A DNA stretch of 64,000 nt, from assembly GCF_035917995.1 (NCBI RefSeq), contig NZ_CP109131.1:310001-374000 (forward strand). Direction: 5' to 3'. The position numbers were made by a program, and so were the translations under genes. This document shows positions 42,968-51,647 of the stretch, piece by piece (position 1 is the first letter of the stretch; every line of letters starts with the position of its first letter). The DNA comes from Streptosporangium sp. NBC_01755. GTDB taxonomy: Bacteria > Actinomycetota > Actinomycetes > Streptosporangiales > Streptosporangiaceae. Below the pieces are notes generated by a model that had not been told where the DNA came from, ran no database searches, and saw only the letters and a list, made by a program, of their open reading frames with translations.

Positions 42968-43306
42968 ATGAGCATCGCCACGCAGGCACTTGACGGCGTC
43001 TACGGCCGCTCCGCGGCCGGTGTCCGAGCTCGCCTGGAGCGAGCCGTGGGCGCGGACTGGCAGCAGGTCTCCGAAGGAGAGACCGACATCGAGGGAAACG
43101 TAAAAGAATGGATGGACGAATTCATGGAGCGCGGGCTCTATCGTCTCGTCCTCGCCACCGACCACTATTTCGCCGGGCTTGGCATGACCACCTCCTACCC
43201 GGAGGTCACGGTGATGTTCAGAATGCACGACGAGTGCATGCCCTATCACATCCAGGTCGTGCTGGCACCGCACTCGTACACGACGTATTTCGGCGTCCGC
43301 GGTTGA
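42968..43306 (+). CDS. Transthyretin/HIUase-like protein lacking the usual catalytic residues
   Basis: The 112-residue protein aligns along its length with 5-hydroxyisourate hydrolases: IATQALDGVYGRSAAGVRARLER, GETDIEGNV, GLYRLVLATDHYFA, YPEVTVMF and VVLAPHSYTTYFG. However, the N-terminal catalytic His of STHVLD is Gln, the Arg after TDxDG is Asn-Val, and the C-terminal YRGS is replaced. True ureide hydrolysis is therefore unlikely; the fold may serve binding or another reaction in the biosynthetic cluster. ATG 42968 is preferred by family length, with an in-frame ATG at 42953. It precedes the small SARP gene by 41 bases. Confidence 0.7.
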   Translation: MSIATQALDGVYGRSAAGVRARLERAVGADWQQVSEGETDIEGNVKEWMDEFMERGLYRLVLATDHYFAGLGMTTSYPEVTVMFRMHDECMPYHIQVVLAPHSYTTYFGVRG

Positions 43307-43347
43307 CTCCGCGAGCGGCGGAGTCCGTTCTCCTGAGGGAAGCGAAC

Positions 43348-44181
43348 ATGCCTGTTCAACAATTGGCGGAACCTGGCCCCTACAACCCCGGAGCCGACGA
43401 GGGCACACCCTCGGTCGTCGCCCGCTGCCTGAGCAACTTCCGTCTGGAGGTCGACGGGCAGGCCGTGTCACACTGGCGCGCCGGCAAGGCCCGTGCCCTG
43501 TTCCAGTATCTGCTGGTCAACCGCGAGCGGTTCGTCCACCGGGACCGGCTGCACGAGGTGCTGTGGCCGGAAAGAGCGGACCACCACTCCAGCTCGCTCA
43601 AGGTGGCCGTGCACGGCGTACGACGGGTGCTCAACGAGTTCGAGGACCGGGACGGCTTCACGCTGCTCCACCAGAAGCACGGCTACCTGCTGCAGACGAA
43701 CAGCGCGTGGGTGGACATCGAGGAGTTCCAGCGCGCCTTCGACCGGGGCCGGGACGCGTGGGTCGCCAAGGACCACGACACCGCGATCGCGTGGTTCCAG
43801 CGCACCGCCGATCTCTACATCGGTGACTTCCTCACCGGCGAGAGCGGCGCCTGGATCAACGAGCAGCGGCAGTGGATGCGCGGGACCGCCCTGCGCGCAC
43901 TGTCCGCGCTGCGCAGCGAGTCATTGGAGCGAGAGGACTGGCCGGCCGCGATGCACTGGTGCCGCCGGACCCTCGACGTCGACCCCTACCACGAGGCCAC
44001 CTACCAGACCCTGATGATGATGCACGGCGAGCTCGACGAGCTCGGCCGCGTCCTGAGCTGGTACGAGGTGTGCCGCCACCGGCTCCGTACCGACCTCGGG
44101 GTGGAGCCGAACGAGCGCACCGAACGGCTGCTGGCCTCGCTGATGCGGGGCCGCAGCCGGCCACCGTTGGCCGGCCGCTGA
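43348..44181 (+). CDS. Small SARP-family regulator
   Basis: The 277-residue protein has a winged helix (RCLSNFRLEVDGQAVSHWRAGKARALFQYLLVNRERFVHRDRLHEVLWPE, ~27-77) followed by a BTAD domain (SAWVDIEEFQRAFDRG onward). Its final helices carry WYEVCRHRLRTDLGVEPNERTERL, the conserved BTAD end. It lacks ATPase and TPR domains, so it is a single-purpose pathway activator. ATG 43348 has GAGGGAAG eight bases upstream. Its position between HIUase-like and unknown genes, beside phased heptamer repeats, suggests cluster-specific control together with the AfsR-type protein. Confidence 0.85.
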   Translation: MPVQQLAEPGPYNPGADEGTPSVVARCLSNFRLEVDGQAVSHWRAGKARALFQYLLVNRERFVHRDRLHEVLWPERADHHSSSLKVAVHGVRRVLNEFEDRDGFTLLHQKHGYLLQTNSAWVDIEEFQRAFDRGRDAWVAKDHDTAIAWFQRTADLYIGDFLTGESGAWINEQRQWMRGTALRALSALRSESLEREDWPAAMHWCRRTLDVDPYHEATYQTLMMMHGELDELGRVLSWYEVCRHRLRTDLGVEPNERTERLLASLMRGRSRPPLAGR

Positions 44182-44187
44182 CCGGCC

Positions 44188-44901
44188 GTGACCGTGACGA
44201 CTTCACCGCAGAGGATGGACATCCATCTCGCCGCCCACGATCCGGGGGCTCGCCTCCCGGGTCGTGGGCCCGACCTGGCCCGACTGCGCGCGGCGGTCGG
44301 TGAGTTCGCCGGCTACACCGCGGCCGAGCGATCCTGGGAGCGGCTGCTGCTGGCGACCGGGCCGTGCGTCGACCCGGCGCTCGCGGCCCATCGCCGGGCA
44401 CTGCTGACCTGGCTGAACGCCTGGGGGTGCCGGCTGCGCTACCCGCGTGAGGGCGAGCACGACGTCTTCTGCGCGGAGACCGGGGCCTGGTGGGAGCGCT
44501 GGCGGGATCGCCTTCCCGGCCGGGACGTCGCGCTCGCGCACCTGGACGACGTCGAGATCGATGTGGTGGGCGAGTGCTACGCGGACCTCTCGGCGATGCG
44601 GGCGGCTCCCGGGGCCAGACCCCGCTCGCTGGGACCGACGGCGGCGACCAAGATGCTGCACGCCCTGCGCCCGCGAGCGCTGATGCCCTGGGACGCCGCC
44701 ATCGCCGACACCCTGCACGGTGCCCGTACGGCCGACGCCTACCGCGCACACCTGCGGCTGGGCCGAGAATGGGCGCAGCGCCTCCTTGCCGAGGCGGGGC
44801 TCGGCGAGGAGGCGCTGGCGGTGGAGCTGGGCCGGCCCGGCCGGCCACTGGCGAAGATGCTGGACGACTACTGCTATCTGGTGTTCACCGCAGAGACCTG
44901 A
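44188..44901 (+). CDS. Unidentified protein in the biosynthetic region
   Basis: The 237-residue soluble protein begins with GTG 44188, six bases after the SARP stop, and is likely co-transcribed with it. It is helix-rich, with one conspicuous segment LGPTAATKMLHALRPRALMPWDAAIADTL (~150-178) whose K-x-LH-x-LRP...PWD pattern recalls helical domains in some uncharacterised actinobacterial proteins and DNA-glycosylase-like folds. I cannot assign a family. The 3' end overlaps the convergent flavoenzyme gene by 17 bases, which places it at the boundary of the minus-strand operon. Confidence 0.6.
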   Translation: MTVTTSPQRMDIHLAAHDPGARLPGRGPDLARLRAAVGEFAGYTAAERSWERLLLATGPCVDPALAAHRRALLTWLNAWGCRLRYPREGEHDVFCAETGAWWERWRDRLPGRDVALAHLDDVEIDVVGECYADLSAMRAAPGARPRSLGPTAATKMLHALRPRALMPWDAAIADTLHGARTADAYRAHLRLGREWAQRLLAEAGLGEEALAVELGRPGRPLAKMLDDYCYLVFTAET

Positions 44902-45931
44902 CCAGGCTTCGCGCGGCCGTGCGGCTCGCGGCGAGCACCGTCTTGCCCGCGCCGCCGCTGCCCCCGGTGAAGGTGTAGACACCCTTCGCCAGGGGGCGCA
45001 GCGACAGCCCGCCCGTGGGGTGGTAGCACTCGACCGCGGTGACGGCCCTGACCTTCCTCCCCGGCGGGCGGTACCCGATCCTGGACTCGGCGACGTCCAG
45101 GATCCTGCTGGTGAGGGCGGGGTCTGTAGGCGCGGTTCCAGGGGTTATGTCCCATCTGTTGGTGGGCAGTCCGAGCAGGACCCTTCCTTCCGCGTACGTC
45201 CTGCCGTACAGGCCGGACGTCTCGTCGACGAACGCGCCGGGGTCCCTCCCCGCCGAGGGCCCGAGCACGTACTGGATCACCTTGGTGCGCAGTCCCGCGT
45301 CCGACAGGCCCGTGCGGGCGAGCAGATCCTGGGTCCAGGCCCCCGCCGCCACCACGACGGCGTCGAACCTGGCCGGGCTGCCCTCGGCGGGGCGGACCTC
45401 GGCATCGGCGGTGATCCCGTCGACCTGCCCGTCGGTGACGAACGCGCCCGAGCGGGCGAGCTCCACCAGGAGCCGGTCGCGGAAGCCGTTCGGGGAGAGG
45501 TAGCCGGCGCGTTTCTCGACGACGGCCACGCTCCCGGAGGGCAGCTCGCGGAACGTGCCGCGGGTGCTGAGCTCCTCGCCGCCGACCAGGGAGATCGAGC
45601 CCGGCAGGCGGCTGCGCACCAGTTCCACCAGGCCCTCGGTGCCCGGCCCCAGACCGGGGAGCAGGTACACCGAGCCGGTCTCCCGGTAGGAGGCCCACTC
45701 CCTCAGCTCCGGATTCGAGTGGAGCTCGGCCAGACTGTCCGCGGCCTCCAGGCACAGAGCGGGGTCGGGTTCGAACGCCCTGGTCAGGCCGCCGGAGGCG
45801 GCGCTGGCATCGGCCCGCCGGTGCGGTTCTCCGGTGTACAGGTGGACCGCGCTGCCCCTGATGACCTCGCACAGCCGCCAGGCCAGCATGGCTCCTGCGA
45901 TCCCACCACCCACGACGGCGATTCTGAGCAT
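44885..45931 (-). CDS. FAD-dependent DAO-family oxidoreductase
   Basis: The 348-residue flavoprotein starts with RIAVVGGGIAGAMLAWRL, has a central VVVAAGAWTQDLLARTGL and finishes with YHPTGGLSLRPLAKGVYTFTGGSGGAGKTVL, the layout of D-amino-acid/glycine oxidase-type enzymes. In hydrazine pathways (s56-p1, triacsin) a DAO-type enzyme oxidatively cleaves the lysine-amino-acid hydrazine adduct to release a hydrazino acid. Given the hydroxylase, cupin and MetRS-like genes upstream in this operon, that role is proposed here. ATG 45931 has AAAGGAGGG upstream. It is last in the operon. Confidence 0.82.
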   Translation of the reverse strand: MLRIAVVGGGIAGAMLAWRLCEVIRGSAVHLYTGEPHRRADASAASGGLTRAFEPDPALCLEAADSLAELHSNPELREWASYRETGSVYLLPGLGPGTEGLVELVRSRLPGSISLVGGEELSTRGTFRELPSGSVAVVEKRAGYLSPNGFRDRLLVELARSGAFVTDGQVDGITADAEVRPAEGSPARFDAVVVAAGAWTQDLLARTGLSDAGLRTKVIQYVLGPSAGRDPGAFVDETSGLYGRTYAEGRVLLGLPTNRWDITPGTAPTDPALTSRILDVAESRIGYRPPGRKVRAVTAVECYHPTGGLSLRPLAKGVYTFTGGSGGAGKTVLAASRTAARSLVRSLR

Positions 45932-45943
45932 CTCACCCTCCTT

Positions 45944-47251
45944 TCATGTCGCCGAGGCGGTCGCGGGCTGCGACTCGTCGGCTCGGTTCGGGTCACGCAT
46001 GCCGATCAGTCCGGCCACGGTCGCCACCGCGGAGACCAGCGCCGCCCACAGCCAGACGGAGCGGCCGACCTGGAACCAGACCAGGGTGCCGATCACCGGC
46101 CCGATCGCGGTGCCGAGCCCGAAGACGCTCTGCATGGCGCCGATGTAGCGTCCGCGGAGTCGCTCGGGGCCGGCCAGGGCGGGGTAGGCGAACGTGGTGG
46201 GCCCGCCGATGATCTCCGAGAGCGTCCAGACCAGGGTGCCGACCATGAACCAGATCGGGAGCGGGGAGATCGCATAGATCGCGTAGCCGACCGAGACCAG
46301 GCCGAGGCCGAGCAGCGCGGTCAGCCGGATCGGCCACTTCTGCACGACCTTCGTCATCGCCAGCTCGCAGGTGATGACGATGAAGCCGTTCAGCGAGACG
46401 GCCGCGCCGTACCACCACAGGCTGATCCCGGCGGCGGAGATGTCCAGCGGGAGGGTGGCCGTGTACTGGCAGTAGACGATGGAGGTGAGCAGCATCGCGA
46501 GCAGGTAGACGCTGTAGCGCCAGTCGGCGAACACCGCGAGGTAGCCGGAGCGGCCCTGCGTTGCCGGGTCCGCCTCCTCCTCCGCCGCCGCCTCCTGTTG
46601 CTTCGCGACGTGCGCGGCGTGTGCGGCGCGCCTGGGCAGCGCGAACATCACGGTGACGCCGAAGATCAGCGCCGCGGCGGCCTCGCCCCAGAAGAGCGCG
46701 TTGTAGGAGACGGACAGCAGCGCGGCGCCGATCAGCGGGGCGGCGGTCATGCCGAGGTTCAGGCCGAGCCGGTACATCGCCGTGATCATCACCACCCGGT
46801 GCCTCGGCGTCAGCTCGGTCAGCATGGTCTGGGCCGCCGGCCGGTAGAACTGGCCGACCGTGCTGACCGCGAAGACCGCGGCGAGCAGCAGCGCGTAGGT
46901 CGGGGCGTAGAGGATGGACACGATCAGGAGCGCGGAGCCGCCCATGCTGATCAGCGTGACCGCCCGGGCGCCGAGGCGGTCCGACAGCGACCCGCCGGCC
47001 AGCGAGCCCACCACCGCGCCGGCTCCGTACATGCCCAGCGCGAGCCCGGCCTGTGTGGCGGAGAATCCCCTGTCGGTCAGGAACAGCACCAGATAGATCT
47101 GGATGAACGCGGCAAGCCTGCTGATGAAGCCGCCGAAGAGCAGTGCCTTGACGGCACGCGGGGTCTCCCGCAGGGTGACGAACACCCCGTCGTCCGGCTT
47201 GTCAGGGGGTGTCGAGGACACATTCTTCTCGTTCTCGATAACGGCGGTCAC
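45944..47251 (-). CDS. MFS exporter of the biosynthetic operon
   Basis: The 435-residue protein has about twelve helices, with GLALGMYGAGAVVGSLAGGSLSDRLGARAVTL (MFS motif A region) and a charged loop with KQQEAAAEEEADPATQG between the halves. It resembles actinomycete multidrug/H+ antiporters and is the natural candidate for product export or self-protection. GTG 47251 overlaps the ATP-grasp stop by four bases, so it is translationally coupled, and it is followed after 12 bases by the DAO gene. Substrate unknown. Confidence 0.82.
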   Translation of the reverse strand: MTAVIENEKNVSSTPPDKPDDGVFVTLRETPRAVKALLFGGFISRLAAFIQIYLVLFLTDRGFSATQAGLALGMYGAGAVVGSLAGGSLSDRLGARAVTLISMGGSALLIVSILYAPTYALLLAAVFAVSTVGQFYRPAAQTMLTELTPRHRVVMITAMYRLGLNLGMTAAPLIGAALLSVSYNALFWGEAAAALIFGVTVMFALPRRAAHAAHVAKQQEAAAEEEADPATQGRSGYLAVFADWRYSVYLLAMLLTSIVYCQYTATLPLDISAAGISLWWYGAAVSLNGFIVITCELAMTKVVQKWPIRLTALLGLGLVSVGYAIYAISPLPIWFMVGTLVWTLSEIIGGPTTFAYPALAGPERLRGRYIGAMQSVFGLGTAIGPVIGTLVWFQVGRSVWLWAALVSAVATVAGLIGMRDPNRADESQPATASAT

Positions 47252-48486
47252 GCGGTTGCCTTCACCTTCAGGTTGGCCTGGGCGGCGTCCAGCGCGGCCC
47301 GGCACTCGTCGACGGTCTCTGACAGCGCGGTGGCGTAGGCGATACGCCCCCACAGGGTGCCCTTGGGCGGTGGCGAGACGGTCGCCCCGGGGGCGACCAC
47401 CGTGATCGCCCTGTCGATCTCCGGGGGCAGGCCGGCCTCGTCGAACTCGATCGACTCGATCGTGGTGTCGTCCTCGTCGACGTAGAAGAAGCGCACCCCG
47501 CCCACGAGCTTGCGCTCGGGGGCGAGCGCGGGCGCGCGGCCGCAGGCCACCGCGGCGGCGGCCAGGCCGGGGTCGATCCCGGTGGTGAGCAGCCCGAGGT
47601 AGGGGATCATGTCGCCGCCCAGGCGCGCGTTCACCTCGATGACGCGCAGTCCCCTGGAGGAGAGCTTGATCTCGGTGTGGGTGAACCCGTCGGTGAACCC
47701 GAGCGCGGTGTGCGTGTCCTGCAGGACGCGGCAGAACTCCGGGTCCTGCAGGAGCACGTCCTGGGCGTCGACGAAGTGCCCCACCTCCTCGCAGTACGGC
47801 TCGAAGCCCAGGACCTTCCTGCCGAGGAAGAGCGGGGTCACCACGCCGCCCTGGACGACGGCGTCCACGCTGACCTCGGGGCCGTCGGCGAACTCCTCGA
47901 CCAGGACGGGGACCTCGTACGTCGCCCCGTCGGGGACCGTCAGGTCCCGGACGAAGGTGAACCGCTCCGTCAGTTCCGAGGAGTCCTCGACCTTGATGAC
48001 GCCCAGGCTGCCGCCGAGGCCGCGCGGCTTGAGGATGGCCGGATAGCCGACCTCCTCCGCGGCCCGCAGGGCCTCTTCCAGCGTGGCGACGGCCAGCGAC
48101 CTGGGCTGCGGCACGCCGAGCGCGTCGAGTGCGACGCGGGTGCGGTGCTTGTCGCGGCAGCGGCGCACCATCTCGGGGTCGCCACCGGGCAGGCCGAGGG
48201 CCTCGGAGACGTACGAGGCGGCCAGGATCCTGGCCTCGTCCCAGCAGAGCACCCCGTGCACGGGCTCGCGGGCGGCCAGCTCCAGTGCGACGCCGGCCAT
48301 CGCGGGGCCGTCGGTCGTGTCGGCGACCACGGTCCAGCCGGTGACGTACTCCTGCTCCCAGCCGGGTTCCGCGGTCACCAGGAGATGGATGCGGTATTCG
48401 GTGGCGATGGAGCGCAGCAGGTACTCGCGGTAGTGCCGCATTCCCGTCGCGATCACCAGGATCAGCGGTCTGGTGTCGGTGGTCAT
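47248..48486 (-). CDS. ATP-grasp carboxylate-amine ligase 1
   Basis: The 412-residue protein has the ATP-grasp order: an N-terminal pre-grasp domain, DKHRTRVALDALGVPQPRS, VGYPAILKPRGLGGSLGVIKV (ATP-clamp strand), VPVLVEEFADGPEVSVDAVV and IKLSSRGLRVIEVNARLGGDMIP with the metal-binding Glu/Asn. Members such as BacD form amide bonds between amino acids via an acyl phosphate. A second, different ATP-grasp ligase lies 4 kb upstream in the same operon, so together they could build a small peptide without an NRPS. ATG 48486 starts one base after the antiporter stop and has AAGGAGG. Confidence 0.85.
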   Translation of the reverse strand: MTTDTRPLILVIATGMRHYREYLLRSIATEYRIHLLVTAEPGWEQEYVTGWTVVADTTDGPAMAGVALELAAREPVHGVLCWDEARILAASYVSEALGLPGGDPEMVRRCRDKHRTRVALDALGVPQPRSLAVATLEEALRAAEEVGYPAILKPRGLGGSLGVIKVEDSSELTERFTFVRDLTVPDGATYEVPVLVEEFADGPEVSVDAVVQGGVVTPLFLGRKVLGFEPYCEEVGHFVDAQDVLLQDPEFCRVLQDTHTALGFTDGFTHTEIKLSSRGLRVIEVNARLGGDMIPYLGLLTTGIDPGLAAAAVACGRAPALAPERKLVGGVRFFYVDEDDTTIESIEFDEAGLPPEIDRAITVVAPGATVSPPPKGTLWGRIAYATALSETVDECRAALDAAQANLKVKATA

Positions 48487-48487
48487 C

Positions 48488-49849
48488 TCACGCCTCCTTG
48501 GCGGTGGTCACGAGCTCCCGGTCGGGGCTCTGCAGGGCGTCGAAGAACTCCTCGCGGGCGGACTCGGCCTCGGTGGGGGCGATCCGGGAGGCCGCGAAGC
48601 GGAGCAGGGGCGGCGCCATCATCGAGGTCACGACCGCGACCAGGACGATGACCGTGTAGGACGCGGTGGTGAGCACGCCCAGGCGGAGTCCGACCATCGC
48701 GATGATCACTTCGATCACGCCGCGGGAGTTGAGACCCGCCCCCAGGGCGAGGGCCTCCCAGCGGGTGCGCTTGGCGATGCGCGCCCCGAGGTAGGCGCCG
48801 GCGAACTTGGCGGCGATGGCGACGAGCAGCACCACGATGCCCGCCACGAGTACGGGCGGCTTGGCCAGCTCGGTCAGGTCCATCCGCAGGCCCGCCGTGG
48901 CGAAGAAGATCGGTGCCAGCACCGCGGCGACGAGGGTCTGCAGGGGCGCCAGCCTGGCGACCTTCAGGTCCGGTGAGGAGCCGACGAGCGCGCCGCAGAC
49001 GAAGGCGCCGAGGATGGCCTCGAACCCCATCGCCTGGGTGGCCGCGGCCGAGAGCAGGATCATGATCGCCACCGCGGCGATGGTGGTGACGCTCCCGCCC
49101 CGGTCGGCGGCGCGCAACACCCTGGCGACCACCCGGCGGCCGAGCAGGACGGCCACCAGCACGAGCACGGCGAGCAGCGCGATCGCGGTCAGCGCGGCCT
49201 GCCCGGTACGTGCCCCGGCGGTGGCGAGCGCGGAGACCACCGACAGCAGCAGCCAGCCGACCACGTCGTCGACGACCGCGCTGCTCAGGATGAGCTGGCC
49301 GATGTCGCGGTGGAGCAGGCGCATCTCCATCAGCACCTTGGCGATGACGGGGATGGCGCTGACGCAGAGCGCGACGCCGAGGAAGAGCGCGAAGACCGTG
49401 TGGTCGACGCCCTCGGCGATCATCTCGGCGGGTGCCAGGAAGCCGATCCCGACGCCGAGGACCAGCGGGATGACCAGCCCGGTGCCGCTGATCCAGGCGG
49501 CGGCCCTGCCCTGACGGCGGATGAAGCCGAGGTCGAGATGCATTCCGGTCAGACCCACCAGCAGCAGGACGCCGAGCTGTCCGACCGCGTCGATCATGTG
49601 GAATCTGGCCGGATCGGTGGGGAGCAGCCAGGCGGAGAAGTCGGGGGCGACGTTGGCGAGCAGCGAGGGCCCGATCAGGATGCCCGCGCTGAGCTCGCCG
49701 AGCAGGGCGGGCAGCCCGAACCTGACGGCCAGCCGGCCCAGAACGGTGGCCAGGCCGAGGAGCAGCCCGAGTTGCAGCAGCAGGATCATGAGGTTCTGCG
49801 CGGGGATGACGGCGACCGGCGCCGCGGCGAGCGTCATGGGGTCAGTCAC
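48488..49849 (-). CDS. CPA2-type cation:proton antiporter (KefB-like)
   Basis: The 453-residue membrane protein has about twelve or thirteen helices with LAVRFGLPALLGELSAGILIGPSLL, CVSAIPVIAKVLMEM and LSSAVVDDVVGWLLL (the paired Asp motif of the transport site), and GAFVCGALVGS. No TrkA-N domain follows, so regulation by NAD is absent. In a biosynthetic operon it may supply monovalent-cation or pH balance, or transport a charged product; this is inference. GTG 49849 overlaps the binding-protein stop by eight bases; an ATG at 49837 is an alternative start. Confidence 0.82.
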   Translation of the reverse strand: MTDPMTLAAAPVAVIPAQNLMILLLQLGLLLGLATVLGRLAVRFGLPALLGELSAGILIGPSLLANVAPDFSAWLLPTDPARFHMIDAVGQLGVLLLVGLTGMHLDLGFIRRQGRAAAWISGTGLVIPLVLGVGIGFLAPAEMIAEGVDHTVFALFLGVALCVSAIPVIAKVLMEMRLLHRDIGQLILSSAVVDDVVGWLLLSVVSALATAGARTGQAALTAIALLAVLVLVAVLLGRRVVARVLRAADRGGSVTTIAAVAIMILLSAAATQAMGFEAILGAFVCGALVGSSPDLKVARLAPLQTLVAAVLAPIFFATAGLRMDLTELAKPPVLVAGIVVLLVAIAAKFAGAYLGARIAKRTRWEALALGAGLNSRGVIEVIIAMVGLRLGVLTTASYTVIVLVAVVTSMMAPPLLRFAASRIAPTEAESAREEFFDALQSPDRELVTTAKEA

Positions 49850-51647
49850 CGTTCTCGACGTAGTACCAGTTCTCCGGGCTGATCATCCCGAAGGGGTTGA
49901 TCGGCTCGAAGCCCCGGAGGTTGTTGGCCACCTCGAACAGCCGCAGCGAGAAGTTCGGGATGAAGATGACCGGGACCTGCTCGGCGATGTAGTCCTGGTA
50001 CTCGTAGAGCGCGGCCGGGTCGTCACTGGTCAGGGTGCGGTCGATGAGCTCGTCGGCCTTGGGGTCGGTGTAGTGGCCGAAGTTGCCGCCGGCGTCGGTC
50101 CGGAACAGGATCTCGCCGCTCGGGTAGTGGTACACCCAGCCGCCGCCCCAGGTGCTCAGCTCCCATAGGCAGGGGCTGTCGGGTCCGGCGACGCAGGGGG
50201 CGTCCTCGGCGACCAGGACCGAGCCGTATACCTCCTGCAGGCGCATCTCGATGCTCGCCTTGGCGGCGTCGTCGCGGAACTGCTCCATCAGCCGGGTGAG
50301 CGCGGGGCGGCCCTCGGCGTACCTGAGGGAGAAGCTGAGCCTGGTGCCGCCGGGGATGCCCGCCCCGGCCTGGCCGGGGCCCTCGCCGGGGTTGACGCAG
50401 ACGGCGGGCGTCACGCTGGTGTCCCAGCCGTTGGCCTCCAGCAGCTCGCGGGCCCGGTCGGGGTCGAAGGGCAGGATCGGCGCGCCCTGCAGGGTGGGCG
50501 AGACCAGGTCGCTCACCGGGTAGCGGGGCACCGGGCCGTCCTGCCGGTAGGCGTAGCCGTGGTAGATGTCGCGGGACGCGCGGTCCTGGTCCAGCGCGTG
50601 CTGCATCGCCTGCCTGATGTAGGTCTGGGCGAGCATCTTGCCGGCGACCGTCGGGTTGTTGTAGTTGAGCGGGATGTAGCGGATGCAGAAGGCCGCCTGC
50701 GGGACCAGCGTGTAGTTCTCGCCCAGCGGGTTGGGACCGCCCTTGGTGGGGTCGTCCGTCGGCTCGGCGCTGAAGCTCAGCGGCAGGTAGCCGACCTGGA
50801 TGCCGTCGGGCCCGTCCGGCCCCTCCAGCAGTTTCCGGTACTCCTCCCCGTCGGACATGAAGGGGACCTGCCGGAACTCGTCCAGGTGCGCCTTGTTCGG
50901 CCCCGAGTAGTGCTCGTTGGGGACGAAGGTGACGACCCCCTCCATGGTGTAGCTCTTCAGCCGCCACGGGCCGCTGACCACGCTCCACACCGGGCTCGTC
51001 GCCCAGTGCACCCGGTCGGAGTTGTCCTCCTCGATGACGCCGCCGTTCTCGCCCATCAGGAAGTCGTAGACCGCGGCCACGTTCTCCAGGCTGTAGGAGG
51101 CGTCGGACGGCCCGTCGGCGGTGCGGTCCCATGCCTTGGGCATCGGGGTGATGGTGCTGAGCTGGTTCATCAGCACCCAGCGCTTGGAGTAGACCTTGTC
51201 GAAGGTGAAGTAGACCTTGTCCTCGGCGAGCTTGCCGTAGGAGACCAGGTTGTCGGGGAAGCAGCCGGGGACGTACTCGCCGTAGCGCTCGCCCTTGACC
51301 GCCATCATGTTCACCCAGAACAGCACGTTGTCCGCGCAGATCGTCTCGCCGTTGGACCACTTCCAGGGCTTGACGGTGACGGTGACGGTCAGGCCGTCCT
51401 CACTCCACTGCGGCGGCTCGCCGATGCTGAGGTCGTAGTCGACCTCGGGGGTGCCGTGCGTGCCGAAGAAGTAGAGCGGCCGGTACATCAGGATCTGGAA
51501 CTCGAGCAGGTTGCGGGTGCCGAAACGCTCGGGCGGGGTGAAGGGGAAGATGATGGACGGGGGGAATCCCGGCGCGCAGGCCCAGGTCACGGTGCCGCCC
51601 TTGACGGGCTTCTGCACGTTCGGGCGGGCGATGGTGTTCAGGGTCAT
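49842..51647 (-). CDS. Family-5 (peptide-type) substrate-binding protein without signal peptide
   Basis: The 601-residue protein has the SBP_bac_5 fold: WSEDGLTVTVTVKPWKWSNGETICADNVLFWVNMM near residues 85-120, FVPNEHYSGPNKAHLDEFR, and YIRQAMQHALDQDRASRDIYHGYA. Normally such proteins are lipoproteins feeding Dpp/Opp importers. Here the sequence starts MTLNTIARPNVQKPVKGGTVTWA, with no signal or lipobox, and no permease or ATPase is nearby. It may act inside the cell, for instance carrying or shielding an intermediate. ATG 51647 overlaps the previous stop (ATGA) and has GGAGAG upstream, so this start looks real. Confidence 0.8.
   Translation of the reverse strand: MTLNTIARPNVQKPVKGGTVTWACAPGFPPSIIFPFTPPERFGTRNLLEFQILMYRPLYFFGTHGTPEVDYDLSIGEPPQWSEDGLTVTVTVKPWKWSNGETICADNVLFWVNMMAVKGERYGEYVPGCFPDNLVSYGKLAEDKVYFTFDKVYSKRWVLMNQLSTITPMPKAWDRTADGPSDASYSLENVAAVYDFLMGENGGVIEEDNSDRVHWATSPVWSVVSGPWRLKSYTMEGVVTFVPNEHYSGPNKAHLDEFRQVPFMSDGEEYRKLLEGPDGPDGIQVGYLPLSFSAEPTDDPTKGGPNPLGENYTLVPQAAFCIRYIPLNYNNPTVAGKMLAQTYIRQAMQHALDQDRASRDIYHGYAYRQDGPVPRYPVSDLVSPTLQGAPILPFDPDRARELLEANGWDTSVTPAVCVNPGEGPGQAGAGIPGGTRLSFSLRYAEGRPALTRLMEQFRDDAAKASIEMRLQEVYGSVLVAEDAPCVAGPDSPCLWELSTWGGGWVYHYPSGEILFRTDAGGNFGHYTDPKADELIDRTLTSDDPAALYEYQDYIAEQVPVIFIPNFSLRLFEVANNLRGFEPINPFGMISPENWYYVENGD

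Noticed and set aside
42968..43306. Purine-degradation HIUase
   Set aside because: Catalytic residues are missing and there is no uricase or OHCU decarboxylase gene nearby.
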